From UBA8437 sp003445035 (GTDB lineage Bacteria; Planctomycetota; Planctomycetia; Planctomycetales; Planctomycetaceae): a stretch of DNA of 31,028 nucleotides. The stretch is taken from positions 1-31,028 of the forward strand of contig CALCHI010000331.1 of NCBI GenBank assembly GCA_937901285.1, given 5' to 3'. The position numbers and the translations under genes were made by a program. Of the stretch, positions 17,369 through 24,614 are shown in pieces (within the stretch, counting starts at the first letter, position 1; each line of letters begins with the position of its first letter). A model generated the notes under the pieces. The model worked only from the letters and a program-made list of their open reading frames with translations. It did no database searches and had not been told where the DNA came from.

Positions 17369-17402
17369 GTGGTTGTCGGGGACGGCGGAAGTCCCGAACC
17401 AC
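17369..17402. other. Strong hairpin between the dehydrogenase and FHA genes
   Basis: GTGGTT at 17369-17374 pairs with AACCAC at 17397-17402. Inside it, CGGGGAC at 17377-17383 pairs with GTCCCG at 17391-17396 with one bulged G. The loop is seven bases. No T-run follows on either strand. It lies about 105 bases after the dehydrogenase stop and just upstream of both candidate FHA starts, so it may be a processing or termination structure, or part of the FHA leader. Confidence 0.35.
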
Positions 17403-17507
17403 GCAGGTTGCGTTGAGTCAGGCAATTGGGAGAAACCGGGCGAGACGTGGCGAGGTGACCGGTGGTGCCGGTTGTGCCATTGCGGGAGCGGCCCGGGTTT
17501 CCTCGAG

Positions 17508-18302
17508 TCAGTCGACCGGCGGAGGCACGCCCAGTGACTTGCCACCGTCGATGCCGATTGCTGTTCCGGTGACCATGGCGGCCTGGTCGCTGACCAAAAA
17601 CAGCACCGACGCGGCGATCTCTTCGGGGGTGATCATTCGGTCCCAGGCAGCGGCCAGCGGGCTGGCCGCAATCATCGCCCGGGTCATCGTATCGGGATCG
17701 GTGGCCGATTCGAGGTCGGCGTTCATCATGGCCGTATCACCGACCGGCCCGGGGCAGACGGCGTTGACCCGGATTCGATCCGGAGCCAGGCACAGTGCCA
17801 GACTTCGGGTCATGCCGACCAGCGCCAGCTTGCTGATCGAGTAGATCGGGTCGTGGGACCGGGGCAGCAATCCGGCATTGCTTGACATGTTGACGATGGC
17901 GCCTCCACCAGTGGTTCGCATCGGTCTCACCGCGTGTCGGCAGCCAAAGAAGGCACCTTTCAGGTTCGTGTCGATACACGCGTCCCAATCCTCCTCGGTC
18001 ACCTCCTCGACCGGCTTCACCATGCCAATTCCCGCATTGTTGACCAGGATGTCCAGCCGCCCGGTCCGCTCGACCGCCTGGTCAATCGCCGAGGACAACT
18101 CCGTTTCCCGTCGCACGTCGCAGGGGATGTCAACAATCCCCAACTCGTCGAACCGATCGGCGTTTTCCCCGAGTTGTTGGAAGTCGGCGGCGAGCACTGT
18201 TGCCCCATGTTCGGCCAGCAGAATGGCTGTTGCCCGTCCGATTCCGTTGGACGCTCCCGTAACGATCGCTGTTTGTCCCGAGAGATCAATGGTGACGGTC
18301 AT
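17508..18302 (-). CDS. Short-chain dehydrogenase/reductase (SDR)
   Basis: This 264-residue classical SDR has TGASNGIG at 15-22 (NAD(P) binding), an acidic D40 after the second strand that favours NAD, NNAG at 88-91, a catalytic serine at 140-141, and Y154-x3-K158. VNAVCPGPV and the C-terminal TGTAIGIDGGKSLG (substrate/cofactor cover) complete the fold. Enzymes of this type oxidise or reduce hydroxyl/keto groups on sugars, polyols or acyl chains; the substrate is not visible. It starts at ATG 18302 and faces away from the PSCyt2 cluster across a 308-base control region. It ends about 280 bases before the FHA start. Confidence 0.9.
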   Translation of the reverse strand: MTVTIDLSGQTAIVTGASNGIGRATAILLAEHGATVLAADFQQLGENADRFDELGIVDIPCDVRRETELSSAIDQAVERTGRLDILVNNAGIGMVKPVEEVTEEDWDACIDTNLKGAFFGCRHAVRPMRTTGGGAIVNMSSNAGLLPRSHDPIYSISKLALVGMTRSLALCLAPDRIRVNAVCPGPVGDTAMMNADLESATDPDTMTRAMIAASPLAAAWDRMITPEEIAASVLFLVSDQAAMVTGTAIGIDGGKSLGVPPPVD

Positions 18303-18610
18303 GTGCTGTCCCCGGTTGTCGTTTCAGACGAATTCGTGGGCATTGGGAACCATCCTGGAAAGCGTGTCCATGATGCTAACAGATTGTCTGAAGACACGAA
18401 TTCTCTCCGTCACTGAAATAAGATGCGTTTGTTTTAAGTTCCGTTCAGACAATAGTTTGCGACGATTTCCATGGTTGGATCGTAAAAAAAATGACAAAAT
18501 GGAGACGAAGGTTTTCGGTTCTATTGTGGTTACTTGGATGACGTGGGAGCCTGTCTGGACAGAACCGTCTGACATTGGTTCACAAAACGGGCCCAGGGAG
18601 ACTGGAAGCG
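18303..18610. promoter_or_regulatory. Divergent control region upstream of the PSCyt2/DUF1501/sigma cluster
   Basis: This 308-base stretch has no gene. Its middle (about 18370-18530) is clearly richer in A and T than the coding sequence around it, with poly-A at 18483-18490. GTCTGA or its complement occurs at 18324-18329, 18386-18391, 18445-18450 and 18567-18572; a small palindrome CTGTCTGGACAG lies at 18551-18562. These may be operator sites for the cluster on the right, the dehydrogenase on the left, or both. I could not choose a convincing -35/-10 pair, and the gene may use the ECF sigma encoded at 21860. Confidence 0.45.
18383..18453. repeat. Perfect 10-base inverted repeat, widely spaced
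   Basis: ATTGTCTGAA at 18383-18392 is exactly complementary to TTCAGACAAT at 18444-18453, with 51 bases between the arms. The spacing of arm centres is about 61 bases (roughly six helical turns), which would suit a looped protein complex better than a simple hairpin. It lies 158 bases upstream of the first PSCyt2 gene start. Confidence 0.55.
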
Positions 18611-20347
18611 ATGCAATCGAGGCGGGAAACAGGTCGAAAGGCTGCGTGGTGTCGGTCGCTGATGGCGGCGGCATTGATGGCCATCTTGGTGGCCCCCGGC
18701 AGCGGTCATGCTGCTGACAGGAAGAAGTCGAGCGGGAAGAAGGCCACGGCAAGAAAGTCGACGATCGGGAAATCGTCACCGCGTCGCCGCGGCGCACCCA
18801 AGGCGGCTCTGACCGGTTCGGCTCGCGAGATTGTTGATTACACAAACAGCCAGATCAAGCAGGGATGGACCGACAACGAGATCAAGCCCTCGGCCTTGGC
18901 GAGTGACACCGAGTGGATCCGTCGGGTTCATCTGGACCTCGTCGGTGCGATTCCGTCTCTGGAGACAGTCGAGGCGTTTCTCAAGGACCGTGACCCGACC
19001 AAGCGGACCAAGTTGATCGACAACCTTTTGGATGATCCGGGGTACGTCCGCAACTTCACGACAATCTGGAGCAATCTGTTGATCGGTCGCCGGACGCCAC
19101 GGCGTGTCAGCCGGGGAGGCATGCGGAAGTTCCTCCGCGAGGCGTTTGCCCGAAACCGTCCATGGGACAAGGTCGTGTTTGACCTGGTCTCGGCCGAGGG
19201 CCATTTTGAACGCAACGGAGCCGTCAACTACCTGCTGGCGCAGATGACGATGCGGGATGACGGTGTCCAGGCGACCGCCAAGACAACGCGGTTGTTCATG
19301 GGGATCCAGGTCCAGTGCACACAGTGTCACAACCACCCGTTCAATGACTGGAAGCAGAACCAGTTCTGGGAGTTCAACAATTTCTTCCGCCAGGCCCGTC
19401 GGGTGGATCATCGCAAGTACGACCCCAAGAGCGGTCGCATGGTCGATGACTACTCGGAACTGGTCTTCACCGATTTCAACGAGAAGGTCTTTTTCGAGCA
19501 GCGGGCGGGCACGCTGCAGATGGTCGAGCCACGATTTTTCAAGACCCCTGTCGATGCCAAGCCGTCGGCCGACTTGCGGAAGGAGTTGGCCAGGCTGATG
19601 GTGGCCGGCGAAAACCCGCTGATCGCCAAGGCGATGGTCAATCGGATGTGGGGGCAGTTTTTCGGCTACGGTTTCACCAAGCCACTGGACGACATGGGGC
19701 CGCACAACCCGTCGACGCACCCGGAACTGCTCGATCGGCTCTCACGGGAATTCGTCAAGTCCGGCTACGACATCAAGCAACTGGTTCGCTGGATCTGCAA
19801 TACCGAGTCGTATCACCTGACCAGTCGGCTGGGAGCTGACAACGCGGTCGACAATCCGGCCGCCGGCGAGGCTCCGTTGTTCAGCCACATGTATGTCAAG
19901 GGGCTCGAAGCCGAGCAACTCTACGATTCGCTGATCGTTGCCACCGGCGCTCACAAGGCGGGTGGTTCGGGCTGGGAGGAGTCCGAGCGGCAGCGGCAGA
20001 CGTGGTTGCGTCAGTTCGTGATCGCTTTTGGCACCGACGAGAACGACGAGGCGACGACCTTCAACGGAACGATCCCCCAGGCCCTGATGATGATGAACGG
20101 AGACCTGGTCGATAAGGCGACCAGTGCCGAGCGGGGCAGCTTCCTGAACAAGATGCTCTCCGGAGCCGGCACCGACACCACTCGTGTCCGTCGCCTGTTC
20201 CTTTCGACACTCACAAGAGAGCCCACCCGCCGCGAGCTTGCGGCGGCTCAACAACTACTCAAGGAAAATCGCAACAGCCCGATCACGGCCTACCAGGACC
20301 TCTACTGGGCGTTGCTCAATTCCAACGAGTTCATTTTCAACCACTAA
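18611..20347 (+). CDS. Exported PSCyt2/PSD1 (DUF1549-DUF1553) protein
   Basis: This 578-residue protein starts at ATG 18611 (GGAAG shortly upstream). Residues 1-35 look like a signal peptide with a hydrophobic core (LMAAALMAILVAP) and a GHAA-type cleavage end. A basic Lys/Arg/Ser linker (36-70) follows. DUF1549 begins at about 100 (DTEWIRRVHLDLVGAIP) and contains CTQCH at 236-240, a CxxCH motif like that of c-type cytochromes; DUF1553 follows (KAMVNRMWGQFFGYGF, FGTDENDEATTFNGTIPQAL, ALLNSNEF near the end). There is no PSCyt1 domain. Such proteins are typical of Planctomycetes and usually pair with DUF1501, as here. Their activity is unknown; heme binding is a family prediction. It is a clear paralogue of the fusion gene at 22432. 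Confidence 0.92.
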   Translation: MQSRRETGRKAAWCRSLMAAALMAILVAPGSGHAADRKKSSGKKATARKSTIGKSSPRRRGAPKAALTGSAREIVDYTNSQIKQGWTDNEIKPSALASDTEWIRRVHLDLVGAIPSLETVEAFLKDRDPTKRTKLIDNLLDDPGYVRNFTTIWSNLLIGRRTPRRVSRGGMRKFLREAFARNRPWDKVVFDLVSAEGHFERNGAVNYLLAQMTMRDDGVQATAKTTRLFMGIQVQCTQCHNHPFNDWKQNQFWEFNNFFRQARRVDHRKYDPKSGRMVDDYSELVFTDFNEKVFFEQRAGTLQMVEPRFFKTPVDAKPSADLRKELARLMVAGENPLIAKAMVNRMWGQFFGYGFTKPLDDMGPHNPSTHPELLDRLSREFVKSGYDIKQLVRWICNTESYHLTSRLGADNAVDNPAAGEAPLFSHMYVKGLEAEQLYDSLIVATGAHKAGGSGWEESERQRQTWLRQFVIAFGTDENDEATTFNGTIPQALMMMNGDLVDKATSAERGSFLNKMLSGAGTDTTRVRRLFLSTLTREPTRRELAAAQQLLKENRNSPITAYQDLYWALLNSNEFIFNH

Positions 20348-20374
20348 GTCAACATGGACATTCACCAGGCGGGA

Positions 20375-20403
20375 GAGACGTTCGCGAGTTCGTCTCGGTT
20401 TTT
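20375..20403 (+). terminator. Possible attenuator/terminator between PSCyt2 and DUF1501 genes
   Basis: GAGACG at 20375-20380 pairs with CGTCTC at 20391-20396 across a ten-base loop, then two G and a run of five T (20399-20403). It lies 27 bases after the PSCyt2 stop and 55 bases before the DUF1501 start. The six-base stem is short, so it may be a partial terminator that sets the ratio of the two products. Confidence 0.35.
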
Positions 20404-20457
20404 GTAGGGACCCTGCGACAACACACTTCGACGGGCCCCATAGAAAGGGAAAGACTG

Positions 20458-21723
20458 ATGCATCTTCCGACACCCCACGGCATGAGCCGTCGGCACTTCA
20501 TGAAACACATGGCGACTGCCGCAGCCACCGCGCCGGCGCTGCAGTTCATTTCGGACCTCAGGGCGCATGCCGAGGACATCAAGAAGGCCCAGAAGGCCTG
20601 CATCCTGATGTGGATGGGCGGCGGACCCCCGACGATCGACATCTGGGACCTGAAGCCCGGATCGAAGAACGGTGGCGAGTTCCAGCCGATCGACACCAAG
20701 GGTGACCTGCAGATCAGCGAGCACATGCCCAAGACGGCGATGCAGATGGACAAGCTGAGCGTGGTTCGCTCGATGAGCACTCGCGAGGCCGATCACGGTC
20801 GGGGGCGGTACTACATGCACACCGCGTTCGTTCCCAATCCCACCGTTGTCCATCCGACGTTCGGCAGCGTGGTCAGCCAGGAACTGGGCGCGAAGCGGTC
20901 AGCGCTTGAGATCCCGGCATTTGTGTCGGTCAACGCTCCTTCGGGCAGTCCCGGTTTCATGGGCGCCCGGCACGCGCCGTTCGTCGTTAGCAGCAACGGC
21001 CAGATCCGCAACGCCAGCCTTGGCGATAAGAAGGATCGGCTCGGTCAGCGACTGCGAATGCTCAGCGTGATCGAGACGAACTTCATCAACTCCAAACGGG
21101 GTGAGATGCCCAAGGGGCACCGGGAGATCTACAAGAAGGCGGTCAACCTGATGACCAGCGAGCAGATGAAAGCCTTCAAGGTGGCCGAGGAGTCACAGGA
21201 GACCAAGGACGCCTACGGCACCGGCGGATTTGGCCAGGGCCTGTTGATGGCCCGTCGGCTGGTCGAGACGGGGGTTCCCTTCGTCGAGGTCGGCATGGGC
21301 GGCTGGGACCTCCACAACAACGTCTTCAACACGTTGAGTACTCAGCGGTTGCCGCAGCTCGACCAGGGCATTGGTGCCCTGACGGCCGACCTGGCCCAGC
21401 GTGGCATGCTTGACGATGTCGTGTTGGTCTGGATGGGCGAGTTTGGCCGCACACCGCGGATCAACCAGAACGTCGGCCGCGACCACTGGGCCGCGAGCTG
21501 GAGCGTGATGGTCGGCGGTGGCGGGCTCAAGGGCGGACAGGCTGTCGGGAAGACCGACCGTGACGGAGTCCGCGTCGACGGGAAGGCCTACCTCCCCGGC
21601 GACATCTGGGCCACGGTTTCGCACGCACTGGGCATCCCGTCCAAGACCGTCCATCGGTCGAAGCGGGGACGCCCGATGAAGTTGGCCAACGGCGGTTCGC
21701 CGATCAAGGAACTGATCGGCTGA
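20458..21723 (+). CDS. DUF1501 protein with twin-arginine signal
   Basis: This 421-residue protein starts at ATG 20458, with AAAGGGA about eight bases before. SRRHFMKHMATAAATAPAL at 10-28 is a twin-arginine leader, so it is probably exported folded. The DUF1501 body shows WMGGGPPTIDIWDLKPG near 52-68, GGWDLHNN at 281-288, DDVVLVWMGEFGRTPRIN at 319-336 and GRDHW at 340-344. These His/Asp sites are shared with the alkaline phosphatase/sulfatase superfamily fold to which DUF1501 is related, so a metal-dependent hydrolase role is plausible but unproven. DUF1501 and PSCyt2/PSD1 genes are often adjacent in Planctomycetes. A 136-base gap with a stem-loop separates it from the sigma factor gene. Confidence 0.93.
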   Translation: MHLPTPHGMSRRHFMKHMATAAATAPALQFISDLRAHAEDIKKAQKACILMWMGGGPPTIDIWDLKPGSKNGGEFQPIDTKGDLQISEHMPKTAMQMDKLSVVRSMSTREADHGRGRYYMHTAFVPNPTVVHPTFGSVVSQELGAKRSALEIPAFVSVNAPSGSPGFMGARHAPFVVSSNGQIRNASLGDKKDRLGQRLRMLSVIETNFINSKRGEMPKGHREIYKKAVNLMTSEQMKAFKVAEESQETKDAYGTGGFGQGLLMARRLVETGVPFVEVGMGGWDLHNNVFNTLSTQRLPQLDQGIGALTADLAQRGMLDDVVLVWMGEFGRTPRINQNVGRDHWAASWSVMVGGGGLKGGQAVGKTDRDGVRVDGKAYLPGDIWATVSHALGIPSKTVHRSKRGRPMKLANGGSPIKELIG

Positions 21724-21742
21724 CCACCCGTCACTGGTCGTG

Positions 21743-21787
21743 TCACCGCTCGAGTCCTGGCTCGCATCAACCGGGCCCGAGCGGTGA
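21743..21787 (+). terminator. Long-armed stem-loop after the DUF1501 gene
   Basis: TCACCGCTCG at 21743-21752 is perfectly complementary to CGAGCGGTGA at 21778-21787, with a 25-base loop. A competing smaller hairpin, CGAG/CTCG (21751-21764), shares an arm. Four T follow at about 21802. It lies 19 bases after the DUF1501 stop. It may be a terminator or attenuator that separates the structural genes from the sigma factor gene; the loop is large and the T-run is distant. Confidence 0.4.
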
Positions 21788-21859
21788 TCTCGGCCGGATG
21801 GTTTTGATCGACACATTTTCCGGTCTCCAACACGAACCCATCACGCAGGATCGTCGCTC

Positions 21860-22435
21860 GTGTCCGAATTTCGGGTCAGCACCGAGGTCGACGAGGCGGA
21901 AGCCACGATGCCCGCTGCGGGGCCTCGCGAGGAGTTCATCAAGCTCTTCACGAAGTACCAGCGACGGGTCTTCCTGTTCATCCTCTCGCAGGTCCCCAAC
22001 CCGGTGGATGCCGAGGAGATCCACCAGGAGGCCAACGTGATCATCTGGCGGAAGTTCGACCGCTTTGAACTGGGGACCAACTTCCTGGCATGGGCTTGCC
22101 AGATCGCCACCTACGAGGTGCTGAAGTATCGCGAGCGTCAGCGACGCGACCGGCATCTGTTTAGCGACGAATTCGTCCGCCAGGTTGCCAGTGACGCGAT
22201 CGAGCAGGCCGATGAACTCGAACAACGACGGCAGCACCTGGCCGTTTGTCTCAGCAAGCTGAGGAACGAGGATCGCGAACTGATCCAACAACGTTACTCG
22301 GCGGGGGAATCGGGCAAGAGTGTGGCCGAGTTGATCGGACGACCGATCAACTCGGTCTACCAGTCGCTGTCCCGTATCCGCCGCACGCTGCTGGAATGTG
22401 TGAACCGTCAGGTCCAGGCACAGGCAACCCCATGA
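21860..22435 (+). CDS. ECF-type RNA polymerase sigma factor
   Basis: This 191-residue sigma-70 family protein starts at GTG 21860 (GGA about ten bases upstream); ATG 21908, preceded by GGCGGAAG, would give 175 residues and keep all domains. Region 2 spans about 25-95: FIKLFTKYQRRVFLFILSQVPNPVDAEEIHQEANVIIWRKF and NFLAWACQIATYEVLKYRER are close to the Rhodopirellula/Verrucomicrobium family. Region 4 spans 125-180, with LRNEDRELIQQRYSAGESGKSVAELIG and the helix NSVYQSLSRIRRTLLECV. There is no region 1.1 or 3. It directs RNA polymerase to a small regulon. The next gene overlaps it by 4 bases (ATGA) and carries a candidate anti-sigma region, so the two are a likely sigma/anti-sigma pair. Confidence 0.95.
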   Translation: MSEFRVSTEVDEAEATMPAAGPREEFIKLFTKYQRRVFLFILSQVPNPVDAEEIHQEANVIIWRKFDRFELGTNFLAWACQIATYEVLKYRERQRRDRHLFSDEFVRQVASDAIEQADELEQRRQHLAVCLSKLRNEDRELIQQRYSAGESGKSVAELIGRPINSVYQSLSRIRRTLLECVNRQVQAQATP

Positions 22436-24549
22436 GCGTCGAAAGTTTCCAACACGAAGAGCTGGTGCAGCTGCTCGAATCGCTGTGCGAGGATCGTCTC
22501 GACCGCGACCAGGGAACGCGGCTCGAGGAGATCGTGCTCGGCGACGAAGACGCTCGGCGGGTGTATCTCGAATACCTCTCGCTGCACGGCACGCTCTACT
22601 GGGATGCCGCTCGGGGAATCGACGACGAGTCCGAGATGGCCGATGTCCAGGTGGCTGCGGCTGGTTCGGTCGATCGATCGCCGGCCACTCGCCGCAGGAC
22701 TCTGTCAGCCGTGGCTGTGTGGGCCTCCGCTGCAGCCCTGCTGTTGGCCGTCGGACTTTCGTGGTGGCCGACCGGCCCATCCCTCGGGCCGGAGATTGCT
22801 GTCACCGATCCGTCGGGCCCCCTCCCGATCATCGAAAAGGACTCGGCCTCCCCCGTTGCCGACAGTGGAGTGTCACGTCGGCAGCCGGCGACGATCGAGT
22901 CGCCGCCGGCACCTCCGATGGCGAACAAGGTGGAAAAGGACAACACCGTCGAGCGAGTGGTCTCGCCGGAGACCGTTGCTCGGGAGTTGAAGTCTTCGAC
23001 GAATCCCGGGTCCGGTGCCGGATCGTTGGCTGAGATTGTCGAGTTTGTCGATGGCCGCCTGGCGGCACAGTGGCGAGAGTACCAGGTGGTTCCCTCACCG
23101 GTCGCATCAGATGCCGAGTGGCTTCGTCGGGTTTACCTGGACATCGTCGGCCACATCCCGCCGGCCAACGACGTGATCGCGTTTCTCAAGGATCGGCGTC
23201 CCGAAAAGCGTGCCGAGGCGATTGACCGGTTGCTGGACGACGCCGACTACGTCCGTCACTCGACCACCATCTGGTCCAACCTGCTGGTGGGGCGTGTCGA
23301 GCGTCGCGAGGTGAATCGACCGGCGTTCGAGAAGTTTCTTCGCGAATCGTTTGCCAGGAATCGTCCGTGGAACGAGGTGGTCGGTGAACTGGTGGCAGCC
23401 CACGGTCGCAACGACCAGAACGGGGCCACCAATTTCCTGTTGGCCCATCTGAACAACGACGCCACGCCGGCCACGGCCATCACAGCTCGCCTGTTCCTGG
23501 GGACCCAGGTCCAGTGTACGCAGTGTCACAATCACCCGTTCAACAGTTGGCGGCAGCAGCAGTTTCACGGTCTGAGTGCCTTCTTCAAGAGCACTCGCTC
23601 CAAACCGATTCGTGGAACCGATGCCTACGCATTGGTCAGCGGTCCGCTTGAAGAGCCCCCGTTCTACGAGGACCGCCGTGGAGTGCTGCACATGGCCCCG
23701 GCCGGATTGGGTGGACAGAGAGTTGACCTGGAAGGGAGCGAGCACCCTCGGGGGGAACTTGCCCGCCTGATGACCGGTGACAGCGACCCCCGGCTGGCTC
23801 GGGCGATGGTCAACCGCACCTGGGCGCGTTTGCTGGGACACGGATTCACCACTCCGGTCGATGACATGGGGCCACACAACCGGCCGTCTCATCCCGAGGT
23901 GCTCGATCGTCTGTCCCAGGAATTCGTTGCCGGTGGTTTTGACGTGAAGCGGCTGATCCTCTGGATCTGCAGCACGCAGGCCTATGGCCTGACCAGCCGG
24001 ATGACGGATCAAAATCGTGTCGACCATCCCGAGACCAGCGGAGAACGGCTCTTCAGCCACGTGTACACCAAGCCCATGAGCGTCGAGCAACTCTACGATT
24101 CCCTGCTGGTGGCCACCCAGGTCGATCGGGCGACCGCCAGCGACTGGGAGAGCGTGGCAGACAATCGCCGCCGTTGGCGATCACAGTTCGTCTATTCGTT
24201 CGGGACCGATGAGAACGATGAGGCGGTGACGTTCGACGGGACGATCACCCAGGCGATGATGATGATGAACGGCCCGTTGATTCGTGAGGCGTTGTCTCAG
24301 CAGCCCGGGTCCGTCTTTCACCACGTTGTCCACGCTCCGGGAAGTGACATCGACCGGGTGAAGAGGTTGTGCCTGGCGGCCCTGGGCCGTTTCCCATCGT
24401 CGGCCGAGATGAGGGCGATCACGGAGATGCTGCCGCTGCGGTCTCCCGCACAGGCACGCCAGGCCCCTGCTTCCGGGCCGCTGGCCGAAGGCCTCCAGGA
24501 TGTCTTCTGGGCCTACCTGAACTCGAACGAGTTCATCACGGTCCCGTAA
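22432..24549 (+). CDS. Anti-sigma-like region fused to PSCyt2/PSD1 (DUF1549-DUF1553)
   Basis: This 705-residue protein starts at ATG 22432, overlapping the sigma stop by 4 bases. Residues 1-60 (LVQLLESLCEDRLDRDQGTRLEEIVLGDEDARRVYLEYLSLHGTLYW, split here for description) resemble the cytoplasmic N-terminus of planctomycete FecR-like anti-sigma proteins. One hydrophobic helix at about 93-111 ends in WWPTGP. A Pro/Ser-rich linker to 195 leads to DUF1549 (DAEWLRRVYLDIVGHIP at 227-243, CTQCH at 362-366) and DUF1553 (RAMVNRTWARLLGHGF, FGTDENDEAVTFDGTITQAM, LNSNEF at the end). Topology would be N-in/C-out. It has no FecR domain; the PSCyt2/PSD1 part takes that place. The body is a paralogue of the protein at 18611. 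Anti-sigma function is inferred from position and resemblance. Confidence 0.88.
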   Translation: MSVESFQHEELVQLLESLCEDRLDRDQGTRLEEIVLGDEDARRVYLEYLSLHGTLYWDAARGIDDESEMADVQVAAAGSVDRSPATRRRTLSAVAVWASAAALLLAVGLSWWPTGPSLGPEIAVTDPSGPLPIIEKDSASPVADSGVSRRQPATIESPPAPPMANKVEKDNTVERVVSPETVARELKSSTNPGSGAGSLAEIVEFVDGRLAAQWREYQVVPSPVASDAEWLRRVYLDIVGHIPPANDVIAFLKDRRPEKRAEAIDRLLDDADYVRHSTTIWSNLLVGRVERREVNRPAFEKFLRESFARNRPWNEVVGELVAAHGRNDQNGATNFLLAHLNNDATPATAITARLFLGTQVQCTQCHNHPFNSWRQQQFHGLSAFFKSTRSKPIRGTDAYALVSGPLEEPPFYEDRRGVLHMAPAGLGGQRVDLEGSEHPRGELARLMTGDSDPRLARAMVNRTWARLLGHGFTTPVDDMGPHNRPSHPEVLDRLSQEFVAGGFDVKRLILWICSTQAYGLTSRMTDQNRVDHPETSGERLFSHVYTKPMSVEQLYDSLLVATQVDRATASDWESVADNRRRWRSQFVYSFGTDENDEAVTFDGTITQAMMMMNGPLIREALSQQPGSVFHHVVHAPGSDIDRVKRLCLAALGRFPSSAEMRAITEMLPLRSPAQARQAPASGPLAEGLQDVFWAYLNSNEFITVP

Positions 24550-24614
24550 GTTGTCGCCGTCGCCGCTCGGAAGTTTCCGGAACGGCCGTCAACCGTCAGT
24601 CTCGGGCAGCCGGA

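Noticed and set aside
19315..19330. CxxCH as proof of a c-type cytochrome
   Set aside because: The motif is embedded in DUF1549, where heme binding is only a family prediction. No cytochrome maturation genes are in the window, so I record it as a motif only.
24550..24614. Bidirectional terminator between the convergent fusion gene and ligA
   Set aside because: Only a five-base stem (24568-24579) with a two-base loop is visible and no T-run follows. The evidence is too weak to call.
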